This document shows positions 9,189 through 17,905 of a stretch of 64,000 nt of DNA, piece after piece. The notes below the pieces were generated by a model. The model ran no database searches, was not told where the DNA came from, and saw only the letters and a program-made list of their open reading frames with translations. Made by a program: the position numbers and the translations under genes. Numbering within the stretch: the stretch's first letter is position 1; each line of letters starts with the position of its first letter. The stretch comes from an uncultured Muribaculaceae bacterium (GTDB lineage Bacteria > Bacteroidota > Bacteroidia > Bacteroidales > Muribaculaceae): assembly GCA_910579185.1 (NCBI GenBank), contig CAJTTG010000001.1, positions 372,001 to 436,000 of the forward strand, written 5' to 3'.

Positions 9189-10958
9189 ATGTCACGATAC
9201 AGATATCTTTTATCCACGCTGCTCCTATTTTCCGCATGGACAGTACTTTCAGCGAAAACAACCAGAGTCAACCTCTCGGATTTCGGTTTGAGACCCGGCA
9301 ACTCAACAACAGAAAAGTTTAACAACGCTATTAGTAAAGCCCTGGCACAAGTTCCGGAAAAAGACACTGTGATAATTGCTCTGACCAAAGGGACATATGA
9401 ATTCCACCCCTCAAAAAAAACATCAAGAACGCTGTTCATTTCCAACCATGATCAGCCCAATCCCAAAAGTATCGGCATTATATTGGAAGGTCGATCAAAT
9501 GTAACAATTGACGGAGCTGGATCGGATCTGAATTTCCACGTAGCCTCAATGTTGCCGATAGCCATCACCAACAGCAAAAATATAACTCTAACCAACCTAC
9601 ACATAGATTTCCCGGAGCCACAGATAGGACAGATCGAAATAGTTGCAAACGACACGATATCGAAAACCATCGAGTTTCGACCGGATAAAAACCTGAAATG
9701 GGAAATAGACAATGGCCGGTTTTGCTTCAAAGCTGACGACAAAACAATCATCCCGATAGCCGGAATGGCCTTTGAACACGACACACGGCATATTGTGTAC
9801 AATACTTCCGACATTGTATTCAACAATTCAGACATACAACTCATTGGCAATGATCTGCTCAAAGCCAATTGGGATAATAAAAAACTGACTCCAGGAACCA
9901 TCGTCACTCTCCGCAGTTACGACCGACCTGCTCCTGCGGTGTTTGTTGATGGGAGTTCAGATATTCATCTGACTGACATGTATGTACATTACGCAAATGG
10001 CATGGGGCTTCTTGCTCAGAACACGACGGACATAAGCCTCAACGCATTCAATGTCTGCCTACGTGGTGATAATGACTCAAGATACTTCACCACCCAAGCA
10101 GATGCCACCCATTTCTCCGGATGCAGAGGGGAAATACACTCCACAAATGGTCTTTACGAGGCAATGATGGATGATGCGATCAACGTCCATGGAACATATC
10201 TGAAACTCCGCACTATCAACGACCGCAGGACTATAATCTGCGAATACATGCATCCGCAAAGCTACGGATTCAATTGGGGCATTCCAGGTGACAGCGTACA
10301 AATTCTCGCTTCGCGTACAATGGAGACTATATCAGAAATTGTGACAATCGCTGATATAAAACCATTCGACATGCCTTCGGATAAAGGCGCGAAAATGTTT
10401 ATGATCACCCTTTCGCAGGATCTGCCTGACAATATTGATCTTGCAGAAGCATCGTACGGGATCGAGAACCTCTCAGCCACACCATCTGTTGTATTTGCCA
10501 ACAACACCATCAGAAACAACAGAGCACGTGGCGCACTTTTCAGCACTCCGAAAAAAGTAGTTGCCGAAAACAATCTATTTGACCATACATCAGGTTCTGC
10601 AATCCTATTATGCGGTGACTGCAACGGTTGGTTCGAAACTGGAGCATGCCATAATGTAACAATAAGAGGTAATCGGTTTGTAAACTCACTGACCAATCTG
10701 TTTCAGTTCACAAATGCCATCATATCAATCTATCCGGAAATACCCGATCTAAATTCACAGCATCAGTATTTCCATAGTAACATCACGATAACTGACAATG
10801 TATTTGAGACATTCGACAATCCACTGCTCTATGCAAAATCCGTAAGCGGATTAATTTTTTTGAATAATGATGTGATCCGTAATAACGATTTTCCGGCATT
10901 CCACTGGAACAAAGCTCCCATTTTTCTGGAACATGTAGATCAGGCAAAAATCCAATGA
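9189..10958 (+). CDS. Alpha-1,3-galactosidase, GH110-like, parallel beta-helix
   Basis: 589 residues from the ATG at 9189, chosen because it gives a clean signal peptide (MSRYRYLLSTLLLFSAWTVLSA) and starts 11 bases after the previous gene. An in-frame ATG at 9081 lies inside the mutarotase gene and was rejected. Motifs match the Bacteroides GH110 family: ISNHDQPNPKSIGI, SMLPIAI, MDDAINVHGTYLK with paired Asp328-Asp329 at the expected catalytic place, LLCGDCNGWFETGACH and FTNAIISIYPEIPDL. GH110 enzymes remove terminal alpha-1,3-galactose, as on blood-group B glycans. Several NNxIRNN-type turns indicate a right-handed beta-helix. The protein is slightly short (family about 605). Its stop abuts the stop of the convergent DUF4421 gene. 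Confidence 0.85.
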   Translation: MSRYRYLLSTLLLFSAWTVLSAKTTRVNLSDFGLRPGNSTTEKFNNAISKALAQVPEKDTVIIALTKGTYEFHPSKKTSRTLFISNHDQPNPKSIGIILEGRSNVTIDGAGSDLNFHVASMLPIAITNSKNITLTNLHIDFPEPQIGQIEIVANDTISKTIEFRPDKNLKWEIDNGRFCFKADDKTIIPIAGMAFEHDTRHIVYNTSDIVFNNSDIQLIGNDLLKANWDNKKLTPGTIVTLRSYDRPAPAVFVDGSSDIHLTDMYVHYANGMGLLAQNTTDISLNAFNVCLRGDNDSRYFTTQADATHFSGCRGEIHSTNGLYEAMMDDAINVHGTYLKLRTINDRRTIICEYMHPQSYGFNWGIPGDSVQILASRTMETISEIVTIADIKPFDMPSDKGAKMFMITLSQDLPDNIDLAEASYGIENLSATPSVVFANNTIRNNRARGALFSTPKKVVAENNLFDHTSGSAILLCGDCNGWFETGACHNVTIRGNRFVNSLTNLFQFTNAIISIYPEIPDLNSQHQYFHSNITITDNVFETFDNPLLYAKSVSGLIFLNNDVIRNNDFPAFHWNKAPIFLEHVDQAKIQ

Positions 10959-12161
10959 TCAGAAACGGCATCCAACTATCAGCGACAAGGATTCCGTTGC
11001 ATTAAAAAACGTGTAACGGCTGTTGAAATACAGATTTCCATCAACCCTGCCGTTCAATGACGCGAACAATGCTTTGTGGTTGTACACAACCGCAAATCTC
11101 ATTCGCATGTTGGCTGCAAGCATTTGCTTGCGGCCCTCCGAAGAATCCGAATAGGAATTACGATATCCAATGGATGGCAACAGGGTCAGATTCACAAGCC
11201 AGCGGCGCGGATGAAGCACCCAGTTATGTCCATACCCGGCAATCAAAGCATAATCCGTGAAGCGGAAGCGATAATAATTATCAAGCGACGGAAGATATTC
11301 CTTCATATCCTCCGGCAAGGATGAGAAATCCATAGACATACGCTGGTTATTGAAAGCAAAACCGAACACAGCTGATCCCGATGACTTCAACTGATACTTT
11401 GAGTAACAATAAGCAGCAGCCTGAGAATATTTCTTATGATTAAGGAAATAATAAAACTCTCCGGAAAGAGCCTTATGCCAGATATCATTGAAATCATAAT
11501 GCAATGTACGTCCATCCCCATATCCGCCGAAATGGGTAATTCTCGTATCTCCCTTTGTCGACAGAATATCTATATTGGCTGAAAAACGTGAACTCGTGAA
11601 ATTAAAATTGAAATTCGATCGGTTGGAATGATGTCCGGCCCAGTTATTGACCTTCGCTGTATAGCCTATACCGACCGCCATAAATGAAATGTGGAATCCA
11701 AGGTCGTTATAAATCTCCGAACGGATATGCAGCATATCCCGTGAACGCATGGAGAACAGCATCATATAGGATTCCATCCAATTATAGTTGTTAACCAGCA
11801 GTTTCCAGTTCTTACCGGTGCCAACAACATAGTCAGTATCATAACTGTTGAACGTGCGGTCGCCCCAGTCATAGACCTTCAGCAGAAAACGGGGGAACGC
11901 AGGATAGTTCACATTTTTATCATGAATTCTGAATCCGTTATTCCACAACTGCTTATACCATGGCAAAGCTGCAAATGCAGCACTATCGGACTCAAGCCCC
12001 GGATCAATCCCAAGAAGAGAATCGACCTCCGCATCAAAGTGGGACTCAAGGCTGTTGAATGTTAAAGAATCAGCATCCGCAGCCGGGACAGATGACGCTC
12101 CGGATGCGAATGCCGAGAATATTATGGCGGTTATGGTTATGATATGCGCTCTAAATGCCAT
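10959..12161 (-). CDS. DUF4421 family secreted/outer membrane protein
   Basis: 400 residues with a signal peptide ending near ASGASS. The conserved block YKQLWNNGFRIHDKNVNY, DWGDRTFNSYD and the LGFHISFMAVGIGY strand identify DUF4421. That Bacteroidetes family has an alternating beta-strand pattern and a C-terminal aromatic ending (GCRF), suggesting a small outer membrane barrel. It lies 34 bases after the bile-salt-hydrolase-like gene on the same strand, so they may be cotranscribed, although a -7 box (12177-12185) is also present. Function unknown. Confidence 0.8.
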   Translation of the reverse strand: MAFRAHIITITAIIFSAFASGASSVPAADADSLTFNSLESHFDAEVDSLLGIDPGLESDSAAFAALPWYKQLWNNGFRIHDKNVNYPAFPRFLLKVYDWGDRTFNSYDTDYVVGTGKNWKLLVNNYNWMESYMMLFSMRSRDMLHIRSEIYNDLGFHISFMAVGIGYTAKVNNWAGHHSNRSNFNFNFTSSRFSANIDILSTKGDTRITHFGGYGDGRTLHYDFNDIWHKALSGEFYYFLNHKKYSQAAAYCYSKYQLKSSGSAVFGFAFNNQRMSMDFSSLPEDMKEYLPSLDNYYRFRFTDYALIAGYGHNWVLHPRRWLVNLTLLPSIGYRNSYSDSSEGRKQMLAANMRMRFAVVYNHKALFASLNGRVDGNLYFNSRYTFFNATESLSLIVGCRF

Positions 12162-12176
12162 GAATCCAATTTGTGC

Positions 12177-12185
12177 GCAAAGATA
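12177..12185 (-). promoter_or_regulatory. -7 element upstream of DUF4421 gene
   Basis: TATCTTTGC on the minus strand matches the -7 consensus exactly and lies 16 bases before the ATG. No TTTG occurs 20 bases upstream. It may give the DUF4421 gene separate expression from the preceding hydrolase gene. Confidence 0.45.
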
Positions 12186-12195
12186 AACAAAATCG

Positions 12196-13230
12196 TTAAT
12201 ACATGGGACTAAATGGAGCTGATTTGACTAAAAAAGAGGTTATATCTCCAACAGCTCCTGTATTTTTGGAAGTGTCATATTTAAGCACCGATGCGCCCGG
12301 TCTTAAATCACACCGGTTTAAATCAATATAATAGACTCCGAGATTAGTTACAAAATCGAAGTAATAACGCAAATCACGGGTATTTGCGTACGAACGCCAT
12401 TGAGTAGATGAAACATTCGGCTCATAATCCACGGTGTAATGATATGGCACCGAAACATTCACCATAATGCTTCTGGCTATTGCCACGGCTGTGTCTGCGT
12501 CAGCTGTCGCAGCAACATGCTTGTCAAAATAACTTGCTCTGACAAATCGGTCGGGACTCTTTACGGTTCCCGGGAGCATGTTCGCGCCTCCTACATTGAT
12601 CCAGTAATCATTTATAGCTGTCATCTGTGGATAAGCAGGATCGTTGGTCAACACAGGCATATCATCGCCCTCATAGACCACAACCTGTCCATGATCAAAT
12701 TCGAGTATAGCCGTCCGGCCTTCTGCATCTGTGATCCCCCAGTGAAGCGCCGAAACAGTACCTCCGTCAAACGTAGCACCGGAGATGGTGAAATTCTGTT
12801 CACGAAGAGCAGCTACGACTTCCGGCGTTGTGGCATTGAGGTCAAGCATCCAGGCAACAAACATTGAGAGCGACATCGGAGGCCTGCCTTCAGTAGATTG
12901 ATTGACATAGACCGTTCCCTTGCAGAACAGACCATTAACCACAAGCCCTTTCTCATTCATTCCCTCAGTCACACCGCCATCATAGCTGACAGCATACACG
13001 GCTCCATATTTGGAAGTCCACTCCACAGAACCCGGCAATGTGTTTCCAACCTTGTGCATTCCACGAGGATAGACATAAAGATTTGTTGGGATCGGTGTTT
13101 TCCAATCAAGAGATCGGCCAACAATCCTCAGATCATCAACTCCCTGATAAACAACTCGCGAGCAGGCATCAGACACAGCCGGAGAGTATAATGCCATAGC
13201 CGCAACCGCGGCAATAAGTAAACGTTTCAT
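12196..13230 (-). CDS. Choloylglycine hydrolase family protein (bile salt hydrolase / penicillin V acylase-like)
   Basis: 344 residues. A signal peptide ending at Ala22 exposes Cys23 as the N-terminal nucleophile, the hallmark of this Ntn-hydrolase family. Arg39 and Asp42 follow at the correct spacing (GRSLDW). Further conserved pieces are EWTSKYG, GMNEKGLVVN, LTNDPAYPQM (catalytic Asn), MLPGTVKSPDRF and STQWRS (catalytic Arg). Layout and length match the Gram-negative bile salt hydrolase cluster of Bacteroides, which cleaves glycine- or taurine-conjugated bile acids in the periplasm. Penicillin V or acyl-homoserine-lactone acylase activity cannot be excluded. The next gene is DUF4421. Confidence 0.85.
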   Translation of the reverse strand: MKRLLIAAVAAMALYSPAVSDACSRVVYQGVDDLRIVGRSLDWKTPIPTNLYVYPRGMHKVGNTLPGSVEWTSKYGAVYAVSYDGGVTEGMNEKGLVVNGLFCKGTVYVNQSTEGRPPMSLSMFVAWMLDLNATTPEVVAALREQNFTISGATFDGGTVSALHWGITDAEGRTAILEFDHGQVVVYEGDDMPVLTNDPAYPQMTAINDYWINVGGANMLPGTVKSPDRFVRASYFDKHVAATADADTAVAIARSIMVNVSVPYHYTVDYEPNVSSTQWRSYANTRDLRYYFDFVTNLGVYYIDLNRCDLRPGASVLKYDTSKNTGAVGDITSFLVKSAPFSPMY

Positions 13231-13377
13231 GATGAATTAATTAATATATTTTCTTTATAACACTCCTACCGGTCTGTCTGTTTTCAATATTGGTAAATAT
13301 TGCCGATATTCTCCGCCAAAGATCACCAAACAGCAACTTTCCACCTCAAAAAAATGCTCATTGCAGATAAAATGTTG

Positions 13378-13386
13378 TAAATTTGC
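13378..13386 (+). promoter_or_regulatory. -7 element of the mlaEF operon
   Basis: TAAATTTGC matches the -7 consensus exactly. It lies downstream of a possible upstream ATG (13361) and 20 bases before the ATG at 13406, which supports 13406 as the true start. No strong -33 element. Confidence 0.6.
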
Positions 13387-13405
13387 AACAACAAAAAATT
13401 TAAGA

Positions 13406-14155
13406 ATGCTTCTTTCAAAATCCATATCAACCGTTGGCCGCTACTCGTTGTTCCTGACCAGGGTCTTTTCCAAAGCACCACGTTTCAGCGTGATGCGCGA
13501 CCGTACAATATTCGAGATCAACAAACTTGGCGTTGATTCAATTCCGCTTGTAATAATAATATCCCTATTCATCGGTTCTGTGATAACCATACAGATGGAA
13601 CTCAACACATCGTCGCCGCTGCTTCCGGCTTATTCTGTCGGACTTGCCACACGCGACATTGTCCTACTTGAGTTCTCAAACTCCATTTTATGCCTGATCC
13701 TTGCCGGAAAAGTAGGATCGAACATTGCCTCAGAGATTGGAACGATGAGGGTAACGGAACAGATTGACGCACTCGACATCATGGGTGTCAACTCCGCAAG
13801 CTTCCTTGTTTTGCCAAAGATCATTGGATTTATATTTTTCATGCCGGTTCTCGTGGCTTTCTGCATCGGCACATCCCTGCTCGGAGGCTATCTTGTTTCC
13901 GTATTCACTGACCTGATTCCGGTTTCACGATATGTCTACGGCATTCAGGCGATGTTTACAGAATGGTACGTCTGGTATGGATTCATCAAATCTCTATTTT
14001 TCGCGTTCATCATAGCCAGCGTGTCGTCTTTCTGCGGCTACTACGTTCGAGGTGGCGCACTTGAAGTAGGCAAAGCCAGCACGAACGCAGTTGTTTCAAG
14101 CAGCATTCTGATCCTGCTGCTCGACGTTATCCTCACCAAACTCCTATTGCAATGA
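13406..14155 (+). CDS. mlaE: MlaE-like ABC transporter permease
   Basis: 249 residues from the start set by the promoter position. This is the inner membrane permease of a retrograde phospholipid (Mla) or related MCE transporter. It shows the MlaE pattern of about five membrane segments: IPLVIIISLFIGSVITIQ, LILAGKVGSNIASEIGTMRVTEQIDAL (the family's cytoplasmic coupling loop), GFIFFMPVLVAFCIG, a segment near FFAFIIASVSSFCGYYV, and a C-terminal LILLLDVIL. The stop overlaps the ATG of the ATPase by four bases (ATGA), indicating translational coupling. No MCE (MlaD) gene follows. Confidence 0.92.
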   Translation: MLLSKSISTVGRYSLFLTRVFSKAPRFSVMRDRTIFEINKLGVDSIPLVIIISLFIGSVITIQMELNTSSPLLPAYSVGLATRDIVLLEFSNSILCLILAGKVGSNIASEIGTMRVTEQIDALDIMGVNSASFLVLPKIIGFIFFMPVLVAFCIGTSLLGGYLVSVFTDLIPVSRYVYGIQAMFTEWYVWYGFIKSLFFAFIIASVSSFCGYYVRGGALEVGKASTNAVVSSSILILLLDVILTKLLLQ

Positions 14156-14919
14156 TTCAGGTCAAAAATATCACCAAATCGTTTGACGGTAAAACGATCC
14201 TGCACGATGTGGATGCCACTTTCCTCACAGGCAAAACCAATCTTATAATCGGCCAAAGCGGATCCGGCAAGACCGTACTGATGAAGTCGATAGTCGGGCT
14301 GATCCGTCCCGATAGCGGAGAGATCCTATATGATGGACGAGACCTGCTGAAAATGAATTCCTCCCAAGTGAAAGATCTCCGCCGGGAGATTGGAATGCTA
14401 TTCCAAGGTTCGGCATTATTTGACTCAGAGACCGTTCTTGGCAACGTTATGTTTCCTCTGGTCATGTTTTCCGACATGAGCCGTGAAGAGATGCTTGATC
14501 GCGCACATTTCTGCCTTGACCGAGTCAATCTCAAAGGTGCTGATTCAAAATATCCGGCGGAAATATCCGGCGGAATGCAGAAACGTGTGGCCATAGCCAG
14601 AGCCATAGCCCTCAATCCGCGCTATCTGTTTTGCGACGAGCCAAACTCCGGATTGGATCCACGCACTTCAATACTGATTGACGAACTTCTTAGCGACATC
14701 ACCCATGAATACGGAATAACCACGATCATCAACACCCACGACATGAACTCCGTGCTTGGCATTGGTGAAAACATCGTGTTCCTGAACAAAGGTCATCGTG
14801 CATGGGTTGGAGACAAGCACCAGATATATCACAGCGACAACGAAGCATTGAATGACTTCGTATTTGCCACGGATCTTTTCCGTCATGTCAAGGACTACGT
14901 GGTAAATCATGGCGGCTGA
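14152..14919 (+). CDS. mlaF: MlaF-like ABC transporter ATPase
   Basis: 255 residues, full-length ATPase. Walker A GQSGSGKT is at residues 34-41, the Q-loop around LFQGSALFDSETV (typical of the MlaF branch), the signature ISGGMQKRVAIARAI, and Walker B YLFCDEPNSGLDP, followed by the switch His in INTHDM. It energises the MlaE permease encoded directly upstream. The substrate-binding MCE component must be encoded elsewhere or in another transcript, since prfA follows with its own promoter. Confidence 0.93.
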   Translation: MIQVKNITKSFDGKTILHDVDATFLTGKTNLIIGQSGSGKTVLMKSIVGLIRPDSGEILYDGRDLLKMNSSQVKDLRREIGMLFQGSALFDSETVLGNVMFPLVMFSDMSREEMLDRAHFCLDRVNLKGADSKYPAEISGGMQKRVAIARAIALNPRYLFCDEPNSGLDPRTSILIDELLSDITHEYGITTIINTHDMNSVLGIGENIVFLNKGHRAWVGDKHQIYHSDNEALNDFVFATDLFRHVKDYVVNHGG

Positions 14920-14960
14920 CCCGATCACGCGATCAATAGCTCACACATAGTGGCTCGTCT

Positions 14961-14993
14961 ATTGCAAAAGAGCTGAAATTTGAGTACTTTTGC
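14961..14993 (+). promoter_or_regulatory. Promoter of prfA-DUF4153-pyrF
   Basis: ATTG at 14961-14964, 20 bases, then TACTTTTGC at 14985-14993 (exact -7 match). The prfA ATG at 15027 follows 33 bases later. Confidence 0.75.
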
Positions 14994-15026
14994 AAACAAT
15001 AAAGTTAATCCGCTGATTCCACCACT

Positions 15027-16136
15027 ATGTCCGAAAATTCATTGCTGCATCGTCTTGAAGGAATAGATGCCCGATTTGAAGAGATCTCCACACTCATCAC
15101 AGATCCAGCAGTCATTGCCGACATGCGCAGATATGTCAAATTGACAAAGGAGTACAAAGATCTTGAAAAGCTTCTTTCCCTGACAAAACAATATCGTCAG
15201 GCGTTGCTCGACATTGATGATGCAAAAGAGCTTCTGGAGTCGGAATCAGATGAAGAACTCCGCGCAATGGCGCGTGAGGAGCTTGATACCGCAACAGCAG
15301 CCCTACCCTCACTTGAAGAAGAAATCAAGCTTCAACTTATTCCGGCTGATCCTGAAGATGGGAAAAATGCCATCCTTGAAATACGTGGTGGCACTGGCGG
15401 TGATGAAGCGGCGATATTTGCCGGTGATCTCGCCAAGATGTACATGAAATATTGTGAATCGAAGGGCTGGAATGTTGCCGTCACCTCCGCAAGCGAGGGT
15501 GCAGCCGGTGGATACAAGGAAATTGTTATGGCCGTCAGTGGCGATGGAGTATATGGAACACTGAAATATGAAAGCGGCGTACACCGTGTACAGAGAGTTC
15601 CGGCGACAGAGACCCAAGGGCGAGTGCACACGTCTGCAGCCACCGTCGCGGTTCTTCCCGAAGCGGAGCCTTTCGATGTGGAGATCAACGAAGGCGAGAT
15701 CAAATGGGACACCTTCCGATCCGGTGGTGCCGGCGGACAGAACGTCAATAAAGTGGAATCAGGCGTGCGGTTGCGTTACATGTGGCGCAATCCCAATACC
15801 GGAGAGACCGAAGAGATACTGATAGAATGCACCGAGACACGTGACCAGCCTAAAAACAAGGAACGTGCCCTCAGCCGACTGCGCACATTCATCTACGACA
15901 AGGAACATCAGAAATATATCGATGACATTGCTTCCCGACGCAAGACCATGGTGTCGACCGGCGACCGCTCTGCAAAGATACGCACTTACAACTATCCGCA
16001 AGGCAGAATTACCGATCACCGGATAGGCTATACAATCTACAATCTGCAGGCATTTGTCGATGGTGATATTCAGGATTGCATAGACCATTTAATAATCGCT
16101 GAGAACGCTGAAAAACTTAAAGCCTCAGAACTTTAA
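15027..16136 (+). CDS. prfA: Peptide chain release factor 1
   Basis: 369 residues, usual RF1 length. It recognises UAA and UAG and triggers release of the finished peptide. The GGQ loop is in RSGGAGGQNVNKVESG (near 236-238), and the codon-reading PxT motif of RF1 is in RVPATETQGRVHTS. RF2 would carry SPF instead. A helical N-terminal domain (1-110) completes the fold. It starts a probable operon with DUF4153 (17-base gap) and pyrF (12-base gap). Confidence 0.97.
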   Translation: MSENSLLHRLEGIDARFEEISTLITDPAVIADMRRYVKLTKEYKDLEKLLSLTKQYRQALLDIDDAKELLESESDEELRAMAREELDTATAALPSLEEEIKLQLIPADPEDGKNAILEIRGGTGGDEAAIFAGDLAKMYMKYCESKGWNVAVTSASEGAAGGYKEIVMAVSGDGVYGTLKYESGVHRVQRVPATETQGRVHTSAATVAVLPEAEPFDVEINEGEIKWDTFRSGGAGGQNVNKVESGVRLRYMWRNPNTGETEEILIECTETRDQPKNKERALSRLRTFIYDKEHQKYIDDIASRRKTMVSTGDRSAKIRTYNYPQGRITDHRIGYTIYNLQAFVDGDIQDCIDHLIIAENAEKLKASEL

Positions 16137-16153
16137 ATCCAAACTCTATAATC

Positions 16154-17893
16154 ATGTCAACTTCATCTCTCCAGACGCAACCGGCAAAACGATTCTCCTT
16201 GCGGATGCTTGCGGATGCCTGCTCGAAAAGCATCAACCGCTATCCCGTGACATCGGTTCTGATTGCCTTGACTTCATTATGGTTTCTGATCATTGTTGTT
16301 CATGGATCATTGCCGGCCAATATCGAGATTTCCCTGAGTTTTGTATTGCCTATGTCGATTATTCTGTCTCTGGCCACTTCAATCTGGTGTCGGGCAATCT
16401 CCTTGAACAATAAAAGGGAGATAATAGCACAGCTTATAATCGGCCTGATATTAACCGGCGACATGATCTACCTGTTCTACTATGGGGAAAGCCTGTCAGC
16501 GACAGGTTGGATCGGTCATGGAGCGGCAACTACCGCCGGCATCATAGCCATACTGTTTATTCCATCCCGAAAAGAAATATCAGACAGGCAAGCCTGGATG
16601 TTCACCAATATCCAGATTGACAATTTCCTATCTGTAATCCTGATCTCCATATTGCTATCCATCGCCTGCTGGATAATATATGGTACATTGAACATTCTTT
16701 TCGGATTAGATTATGAAAAGATAATTGAATGCACACTGATTATCTTTTGCTTTACCATACCATCCATAATCCTGATTTCAAGAGTTCCATCACGCAAGGA
16801 AGTAGAGTACAAAAACGAAAACTTCTCACCAACGAAATTCAGGACAGGACTTACAAAATTCATCATTCTGCCTCTGACGCTGATCTATATGGCTATCTTA
16901 TATGCCTACGGACTCAAGATCGTGTTGACATGGCAGCTGCCTAATGGTTTCATTTGCTGGTCTGTCTCAGGCCTGACATTCTTCGTAATCCTTGTGTTAT
17001 TCCAACTGGAAGCTTTGAAGAATGACCCGGACCGATACACAACATTATGCCGCAAAACGCTTCCGTGGATCATGCTACCGCTTCTCATGATGATGAGCGT
17101 AGCAATCGGATACCGGATCAATCAGTATGGGATCACCCCATCGCGCCTGTACATGGTCACATTCAACATCTGGGCCTATGCGGCACTAATCTACCTTGGA
17201 ATCCATCGTCACACTTGGAAACTCAACCACGTCGCCATATCATTCGCAGCCCTTTTCCTCCTGACATCCATACTGCCGGGAGCAAACTACACATCCCTCT
17301 CCAACTCCTACATGCAGAATAAAATCAAAACGATATTAGCATCGGCCGGAGTGGACAAATATCCGATTGACAGGAACCAATTAGTTCAAGCTGTAGCTAA
17401 ACTTGATGTTCAGGACAGAAAAGATGTGATTGATAAATTGAAATATCTTGATTCTTGGACTAACCACGATCTTATATCAGACATCATTTCTTTCCCGGTT
17501 TATTCAACAGGCTACTCCGACGCGCTGTTCCAGGAATCAAGCATAAACAATTCCGGATATATGAAAGTCTTCAACTCTTACAATTTTGACGATATCAATG
17601 ATTGGACTCCAATCCCGGAAGGCTATACGAAAATGATCCGGATCAATCAGTCGCTGGGCACCCCGGTATCATACAAAAACAATGTTGTCAGATTTGACAT
17701 CGGCAATGGAATAACCATCACTCTGAATCCGGAACAGCTGGAACTCAATAAGAATAAATCCCGCATCGTATTGAAAATGCAGGGTGATTCAATAGCATTA
17801 ATCCCTTCGTATATTTCATTCGACATTGTGGATAAAGGAGCGCAAAAAGAGATAAACAACGTGTATATCAATGGATACGTATTCAAGAAATAA
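16154..17893 (+). CDS. DUF4153 family membrane protein
   Basis: 579 residues. About ten hydrophobic segments fill residues 35-380 (for example VLIALTSLWFLIIVVHG, FLSVILISILLSIACWIIYG, LPLTLIYMAILYAYGL). A soluble C-terminal region of about 190 residues lacks membrane segments and is probably extracytoplasmic. This arrangement is that of DUF4153, common in Bacteroidetes, function unknown. Its place between prfA and pyrF suggests constitutive expression rather than a link to either. Confidence 0.8.
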   Translation: MSTSSLQTQPAKRFSLRMLADACSKSINRYPVTSVLIALTSLWFLIIVVHGSLPANIEISLSFVLPMSIILSLATSIWCRAISLNNKREIIAQLIIGLILTGDMIYLFYYGESLSATGWIGHGAATTAGIIAILFIPSRKEISDRQAWMFTNIQIDNFLSVILISILLSIACWIIYGTLNILFGLDYEKIIECTLIIFCFTIPSIILISRVPSRKEVEYKNENFSPTKFRTGLTKFIILPLTLIYMAILYAYGLKIVLTWQLPNGFICWSVSGLTFFVILVLFQLEALKNDPDRYTTLCRKTLPWIMLPLLMMMSVAIGYRINQYGITPSRLYMVTFNIWAYAALIYLGIHRHTWKLNHVAISFAALFLLTSILPGANYTSLSNSYMQNKIKTILASAGVDKYPIDRNQLVQAVAKLDVQDRKDVIDKLKYLDSWTNHDLISDIISFPVYSTGYSDALFQESSINNSGYMKVFNSYNFDDINDWTPIPEGYTKMIRINQSLGTPVSYKNNVVRFDIGNGITITLNPEQLELNKNKSRIVLKMQGDSIALIPSYISFDIVDKGAQKEINNVYINGYVFKK

Positions 17894-17905
17894 AAACTCA
17901 ATAAT

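Noticed and set aside
10940..11000. Possible frameshift truncating GH110
   Set aside because: Continuing in the other frames after 10955 gives short peptides without recognisable family sequence, so I cannot support a frameshift.
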